From Clostridium sp. CAG:1193 (GTDB lineage Bacteria; Bacillota_I; Bacilli_A; RF39; UBA660): a DNA stretch of 17,924 bases. The first letter of the stretch is position 1, and each line of letters starts with the position of its first letter. The notes under the pieces are model-generated. The model saw nothing but the letters and a program-made list of their open reading frames with translations, made no database searches and was not told the origin of the DNA. Location of the stretch: the NCBI GenBank assembly GCA_000436255.1, contig HF990819.1:1-17924 (forward strand), given 5' to 3'. The position numbers and the translations under genes were made by a program. Below, piece after piece: positions 14,266 through 17,924 of the stretch.

Positions 14266-14616
14266 ATGGCAAATATAAATATTTTTACGAGGGGAAAATA
14301 TAGAAGAGAATACCAAGCCCAGTTAGCAAAATTACAAGGTGAATTAAGTGAATACGAAGCATTAAAAAGCGAAATAAATTCTTTAGTATCAAACTTAGAA
14401 AATTGTGCTAAATATGTTTCTAGTTGTTATGAGAATATAATACAAGGGATACAAAGTGAAGCTGTATTTTCTGATTTTGAAAAAATAAACGAATATGCAG
14501 AAAATATTAAAAGATATGCAAGTACTTTGGAACAAGAAGTAGGAAATGTAAATACTCAAATTAGAAGTTGTGAGGATAATATTTCATATTATCAAACTCA
14601 GTTAGCAAAATTATAA
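14266..14616 (+). CDS. Small helical protein, possible partner of the two preceding proteins
   Basis: 116 residues, with AGAGGTGAT before the ATG, 15 nt after the previous stop. Entirely alpha-helical by composition: a long coiled-coil (about 10-75; EYQAQLAKLQGELSEYEALKSEINSLVSNLENC) and a second helix to the end, closing with YYQTQLAKL, which echoes the QAQLAKL near the start. No signal peptide or membrane segment. Size and pattern resemble the DUF5082/YwqH-type and WXG100-type helical partners that accompany type VII secreted LXG proteins, though there is no WXG motif. Cysteines occur in the first coil (ENC, SSC) and again in the second helix (RSCED), parallel to the paired Cys of the neighbours. 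A partner role is inference from operon position. Confidence 0.68.
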   Translation: MANINIFTRGKYRREYQAQLAKLQGELSEYEALKSEINSLVSNLENCAKYVSSCYENIIQGIQSEAVFSDFEKINEYAENIKRYASTLEQEVGNVNTQIRSCEDNISYYQTQLAKL

Positions 14617-14624
14617 ACAAAATA

Positions 14625-14656
14625 AAAAAAATTGGAATAAAATCCAATTTTTTTAT
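14625..14656. terminator. Bidirectional intrinsic terminator between the helical-protein operon and rpsD
   Basis: ATTGGAT (14631-14637) pairs with ATCCAAT (14642-14648) around AAAA. It is flanked on the left by A7 and on the right by T7, so both strands have a stem followed by a T-run. It serves the plus-strand operon and rpsD, whose stop lies 4 nt beyond. Confidence 0.85.
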
Positions 14657-14659
14657 TTA

Positions 14660-15262
14660 TTATTTATTGTAGTATTCTACAACTAATGATTCATTTATAT
14701 CAGAAGTAAGTTCACTTCTTTCAGGTAATCTTAAATATGTACCTTCTAATTTAGTTTTATCAAATGAAACATAATCAACTATTTTAGTTACTTTTTCTAA
14801 TGATTCTTTTAATGCTTTATGGTCTTTAGAATTTTCTCTAACACTAATTATATCACCAGGTTTAACTTGGAATGATGGAATATTAACTCTTTTTCCATTA
14901 ACATTAATATGACCATGATTTACAAGTTGTCTTGCACCATTTCTAGTTGTAGATAATCCCATACGATAAACTATATTATCAAGTCTACTTTCAAGTAGTT
15001 TAAGTAAGTTTTCGCCATGAATACCTTTTAATTTACCAGCTTTTACAAAAACTTTTCTTAGTTGTTTTTCACTAACACCATAAGTAAATCTAATCTTTTG
15101 TTTTTCAACAAGTTGAATACCATAGTTAGATAATTTAGCTTTTCTACCATTACCATGTTGACCAGGTCCATATGGTTTCTTAACTAATTCTTTACCATTT
15201 TCTAGTGTAGAAATACCAACTCTACGACTTCTTTTGTAAGCAGGTCCAGTATATCTAGACAT
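14660..15262 (-). CDS. rpsD: 30S ribosomal protein S4
   Basis: 200 residues, the usual bacterial S4 length. It binds the 5' domain of 16S rRNA as one of the two primary assembly proteins, and in Firmicutes it represses its own synthesis. The N-terminus reads MSRYTGPAYKRSRRVGISTL, typical of Bacillota S4, then the KPYGPGQHGNGRKAKLSNYG segment and the S4 RNA-binding domain (about 90-155: RLDNIVYRMGLSTTRNGARQLVNHGHINVNGKRVNIPS). The ribosome binding site is AAAGGAGA just before the ATG. It converges on the preceding operon at a shared terminator. Its position between tyrS and ezrA is as in Bacillus. Confidence 0.98.
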   Translation of the reverse strand: MSRYTGPAYKRSRRVGISTLENGKELVKKPYGPGQHGNGRKAKLSNYGIQLVEKQKIRFTYGVSEKQLRKVFVKAGKLKGIHGENLLKLLESRLDNIVYRMGLSTTRNGARQLVNHGHINVNGKRVNIPSFQVKPGDIISVRENSKDHKALKESLEKVTKIVDYVSFDKTKLEGTYLRLPERSELTSDINESLVVEYYNK

Positions 15263-15418
15263 AACATTTCTCCTTTCTTTTGTTTCTATTAAACAAGAGT
15301 TGTAATAAAATTTTATAGGGTGTTTATTAATACTTTCATTAAAGCAGCTGTTTAATTACTAATTTAAGACAATAAACGCATCACAAAACTTATTACAATG
15401 CTGCTAAATGTTTAATGC
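15263..15418 (-). promoter_or_regulatory. Long rpsD leader, candidate S4 autoregulatory site
   Basis: From the promoter at 15425-15453 to the start codon the mRNA has about 155 untranslated bases, much more than any other gene here has. It contains an inverted repeat ATTAAA/TTTAAT around GCAGCTG (15338-15356) and further short complementary stretches. Firmicutes rpsD genes are known to have an S4-binding leader in this position, so the leader is the natural candidate. I cannot confirm the pseudoknot by eye. Confidence 0.5.
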
Positions 15419-15424
15419 AAGTGT

Positions 15425-15453
15425 ATTATAATATTTAATGTAAAATTAGTCAA
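15425..15453 (-). promoter_or_regulatory. rpsD promoter
   Basis: On the minus strand, TTGACT (15453-15448), a 17-nt spacer and TATAAT (15430-15425). One mismatch at -35, perfect -10. A second TTGACT lies upstream (15480-15475). Confidence 0.8.
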
Positions 15454-15506
15454 GTAAAACTATATAAAAATAAAAGTCAAATTATGTATAAAAAAGTCAA
15501 AATCTG

Positions 15507-15515
15507 TGATAAAAT
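15507..15515 (+). promoter_or_regulatory. Possible extended -10 promoter for ezrA
   Basis: TG-A-TAAAAT with no clear -35, then ATAGGAGG and the ATG at 15540. Two AAAGTCAAA-type copies (about 15473 and 15494) lie upstream in the divergent intergenic region and may have regulatory meaning. Confidence 0.4.
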
Positions 15516-15539
15516 ATAAATATATGATAGGAGGCATGT

Positions 15540-17261
15540 ATGAATAACATAATATTAATTTTAGTAATGTATTATATATTTGCAGTAATACTTATAACTG
15601 CAACATTAAATATTATTGAATATTCAAGTAAGAAAAGATACAAACGTGAAGTAGAAAATCTTGATATTGAGAAAAACCAAGTAATAGATGCTCCTATAAT
15701 GACAGAATTATCTAAAGTAGAAAATTTAACTAAAGTAAAATCAATTGATGAAAAATATAATGTATGGAAAAATGAAATTGATAAAATAAAAGAATTTTCA
15801 AATAAAGATTTAAACGATATGATTATAGAAGCTGATTTTCTAATTGATCAAAAATCATATAAAGATTACATAAAGAAAAGAACAAATATAGAAATAAGGC
15901 TATATGAAATGGAAGAATTAAAAGCAAGACTTCTTGAAGAAATAAAAGAAATTACTCTTAGTGAAGAAAGGAATAGAGTAACAATAACTGATTTAAAAAC
16001 AAAATTTAGAAATACAGTAAAAATATTTGAAGATACAAAAATAGATTTTGAACCAGTAGATAAAACAATTGAACTTCAAATAGAAAATATAGAAAAAATG
16101 TTTCAAGATTTTGAAATGTGTATGGAAAAAGAAGATTATATTGAGGCCAATAAAATGGTAAGTGTTTTAAATGGTTTAATTAGTCACTTAGAAACTATAA
16201 TAGATGAAATACCAGGTGCATTACTAATGGCACTTAATATTATTCCGAAAAGATTAACAGATTTAAAAATTGAATATCAAAAAATGATAAGAAAAGGATA
16301 TCAATTAGATTATTTAAATGTTGAATATAATATTGAAGAAATAGAAAAGAAAATACAAGATATAATGGCAAAAATAAGAGTACTTAATCTTGAAGATGCG
16401 GTTTTTGATCTTAAAACTATGCTTGAATATACAGATTCAGTATTTAATGATTTTGAAAAAGAAAAAATAGCAAGAAAATCATTTGAAGAATCAGTAAATA
16501 TATTTAAATCAAAAGCATATAAGATTAATGACTTTATGAACAAGTTATCTGGAAGAGTAAAAGATGCAAAATATAACTACAAGTTATCTGAAACAGAATT
16601 AATATCTTTAGATTCATTAAATGAGGATTTACTTATATTAGAAGAAGATTTTACTAAATTATATGATACTACTAAAACATCTAGTTTTCCTTATACAAGA
16701 CTTACTAAAGAACTTGAAATGTTAATTATTAAATTATCAGAAATAGAAGAAAAACTAGATAAATATATAGAATCAATTGGCAATATGCAGGAAGATGAGA
16801 AAAGAGCAAGGGAACAATTAACAGACATGACATCACTTTTAGAATCATCAAAACATAAGATGAGGGAATACAAACTTCCTATAATACCAAATAATTATTT
16901 TATTGAGTTAAAAGAAGCTAATGAAGCAATAAGAGAAATAGTAAAAGAATTAGATAAAAAACCAATTAATATTGATGTATTAAATACAAGAGTTGATACA
17001 GCAAGAGACCTAGTATTTAAAATTCATAATACAAGTAATGAATTAATAAAAACTGCACAACTTGCAGAAACTGCTATTATATATGGAAATAGATATCGTA
17101 CTAAAAAACAATATGTAGATGATGGTCTTAATAAAGCAGAAATATTATTTATTAAAGGAGAATATAAAAAATCCTTAGAACTCTCACTTAATACAATAGA
17201 TATTATAGAACCTGGAATTTATAAAAAATTATTAAATTTATATGAAAAAAATGCTGAATAA
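15540..17261 (+). CDS. ezrA: Septation ring formation regulator EzrA
   Basis: 573 residues, near the roughly 560-570 typical for EzrA. It is a membrane-anchored protein that acts at the division site, binding FtsZ and linking it to division and wall-synthesis proteins. The N-terminus has one transmembrane helix (about 4-24, IILILVMYYIFAVILITATL) facing out, then a basic KKRYKREVENLDIEK and the family stretch DAPIMTELSKVENL. The rest is continuous helical spectrin-like coiled coil up to the C-terminus, with the usual late VDTARDLVFKIHN and AETAIIYGNRYR patterns. RBS ATAGGAGG, ATG 7 nt later. Gene order next to rpsD and tyrS is as in Bacillus. The presence of EzrA shows FtsZ-based division with a cell wall. 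Confidence 0.95.
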   Translation: MNNIILILVMYYIFAVILITATLNIIEYSSKKRYKREVENLDIEKNQVIDAPIMTELSKVENLTKVKSIDEKYNVWKNEIDKIKEFSNKDLNDMIIEADFLIDQKSYKDYIKKRTNIEIRLYEMEELKARLLEEIKEITLSEERNRVTITDLKTKFRNTVKIFEDTKIDFEPVDKTIELQIENIEKMFQDFEMCMEKEDYIEANKMVSVLNGLISHLETIIDEIPGALLMALNIIPKRLTDLKIEYQKMIRKGYQLDYLNVEYNIEEIEKKIQDIMAKIRVLNLEDAVFDLKTMLEYTDSVFNDFEKEKIARKSFEESVNIFKSKAYKINDFMNKLSGRVKDAKYNYKLSETELISLDSLNEDLLILEEDFTKLYDTTKTSSFPYTRLTKELEMLIIKLSEIEEKLDKYIESIGNMQEDEKRAREQLTDMTSLLESSKHKMREYKLPIIPNNYFIELKEANEAIREIVKELDKKPINIDVLNTRVDTARDLVFKIHNTSNELIKTAQLAETAIIYGNRYRTKKQYVDDGLNKAEILFIKGEYKKSLELSLNTIDIIEPGIYKKLLNLYEKNAE

Positions 17262-17291
17262 ACAACTTATTATAGGTTGTTTATTTTTTTT
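17258..17291 (+). terminator. Intrinsic terminator of ezrA
   Basis: ATAAACAAC (17258-17266) pairs with GTTGTTTAT (17276-17284) across a 9-nt loop, followed by seven T's. The first stem bases are part of the ezrA stop. Confidence 0.88.
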
Positions 17292-17370
17292 AAAAAATCC
17301 TCATGTAAACAAAATGCCAACTTGACAAGTAAGGAGGGTGATACAATAAATTTATAAATAATAAAAGAAA

Positions 17371-17924
17371 GTGATTATAAGTTTTAAAAATAGTAAAAAA
17401 TGGTATATAATAGAAGGTAATAATAAAGAAGTAATTGCTCTAATATCAAAAGATAATAAATTATCAATAATAACATTTATATTAGATATTAATAAACAAG
17501 TAATAGATGTAAAAGAACAAAAAGAATTAAAAGATAATATTGTATCAATGTCTAAAACATATAATGGTACAAAATACGAATACAAATTTGTTACAAAAGA
17601 TAATAAATTTTATGAATTTGTAATTGATGAAGATAAAAATACAACTGAAGAGCCTAAAAATTCAGTTGGAGATGTAAATCTAGATGGAATAGTAGATGTA
17701 TTTGATTTAGTAAGAATTCAAAAATATGTTAATAAACAAGTAGATTTAACTAAAGAATCTATAGACAATGCTGATATTAATAAAGATGGTAAGATAGACA
17801 ATATAGATGTAATTTTATTAAAAAAATATTTAGCAGGATATAAAATGAAATTACCTTATTTAAAATACAAAGTTGGTGATATAGACTTAGATGGAAAGAT
17901 TACAGGAAAAGATGTAGCAGCTTT
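17371..17924 (+). CDS. Dockerin-type protein, partial (3' end outside window; 5' end doubtful)
   Basis: The frame is open from a GTG at 17371 to the window edge. The first roughly 95 residues are beta-rich with no signal peptide (VIISFKNSKKWYIIEGNNKEVIALI). From residue 101 come calcium-binding dockerin repeats: GDVNLDGIVDVFDLVRIQKY (Asp101, Asn103, Asp105, Asp109), ADINKDGKIDNIDVILLKKYL (Asp135) and a third start GDIDLDGKITGKDVA (Asp170). The D-x-N/D-x-D-G loop and the following F/I-D-x-x-x-x-x-x-Y/L pattern fit type I dockerins. These normally bind cohesins on the outside of the cell, so a signal peptide is expected but absent. A strong AAGGAGGGTG ribosome binding site (17331-17340) and TTGACA (17322-17327) precede it, but no ATG stands at the right distance; every frame there is stopped early. 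The 5' end may be decayed, or GTG is used at unusual spacing. Confidence 0.65.
   Translation, partial: MIISFKNSKKWYIIEGNNKEVIALISKDNKLSIITFILDINKQVIDVKEQKELKDNIVSMSKTYNGTKYEYKFVTKDNKFYEFVIDEDKNTTEEPKNSVGDVNLDGIVDVFDLVRIQKYVNKQVDLTKESIDNADINKDGKIDNIDVILLKKYLAGYKMKLPYLKYKVGDIDLDGKITGKDVAA

Noticed and set aside
16310..16873. Minus-strand open frames inside ezrA
   Set aside because: Ser/Ile-rich reverse images of Glu/Lys coiled coil; no start signals.
1..17924. CRISPR array, insertion sequence, prophage or tRNA gene
   Set aside because: No regularly spaced direct repeats, transposase or integrase motifs, phage structural proteins, or tRNA cloverleaf were visible on either strand.

Overview
The window is very AT-rich and reads with the standard bacterial code: Trp is TGG throughout, and TGA is used as a stop at 8843-8845 and 12044-12046. 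Low-GC codon use, Gram-positive lipoboxes, EzrA, YtxH, a tyrosyl T-box and the relative order trmB - ytxG/ytxH - tyrS - rpsD - ezrA all point to Bacillota, class Bacilli. A dockerin, an Ig-like tail and lineage-specific lipoproteins suggest an uncultured, possibly gut-associated, RF39-like lineage. The species-level idea is inference; the Bacilli placement is firmer.

Layout. 1-2508 holds cell-surface genes: the C-terminal end of a large cysteine-rich secreted or surface protein, a lipoprotein with a Pro/Thr linker under a consensus promoter, and a membrane-anchored protein of unknown function. 2509-3201 is a decayed patch with a short frameshifted remnant and a clearly broken Ham1/RdgB-type nucleotide pyrophosphatase. 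3249-5407 is a two-gene operon (sugar-transfer-type ATP-grasp plus GT4 glycosyltransferase), probably for a surface glycan. A small coiled-coil protein faces it stop-to-stop. 5735-7436 carries a membrane-anchored transglutaminase-like protein and trmB. 7490-9538 is a lipoprotein, an acidic disordered protein, a YtxG-like membrane protein and YtxH, with overlapping or very close starts.

9628-11097 is the tyrS unit: consensus promoter, a T-box leader whose antiterminator arm can be drawn base by base, and tyrosyl-tRNA synthetase. 14660-15262 is rpsD on the minus strand behind its own promoter and a leader of about 155 nt. 15540-17261 is ezrA. The window closes in a 5'-decayed or unusually started dockerin protein.

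The most interesting part is the three-gene block (11126-14616) between tyrS and rpsD, genes that are neighbours in Bacillus. Two proteins share a roughly 90-residue helical N-terminal domain with two conserved cysteines, no signal peptide, and a C39-like papain-fold peptidase domain. The second has an alpha/beta-hydrolase inserted between those two modules. A 116-residue helical protein follows. The architecture resembles type VII (LXG/WXG-type) secreted cargo with a small helical partner, using an N-terminal domain I do not recognise. Export by a type VII system is inference; no secretion machinery is in the window.

A second recurring feature is a compact promoter, TG-N-TATAAT with no clear -35 and an ATG 16-22 nt downstream. 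It precedes at least five genes and leaves leaders only long enough for a ribosome binding site.
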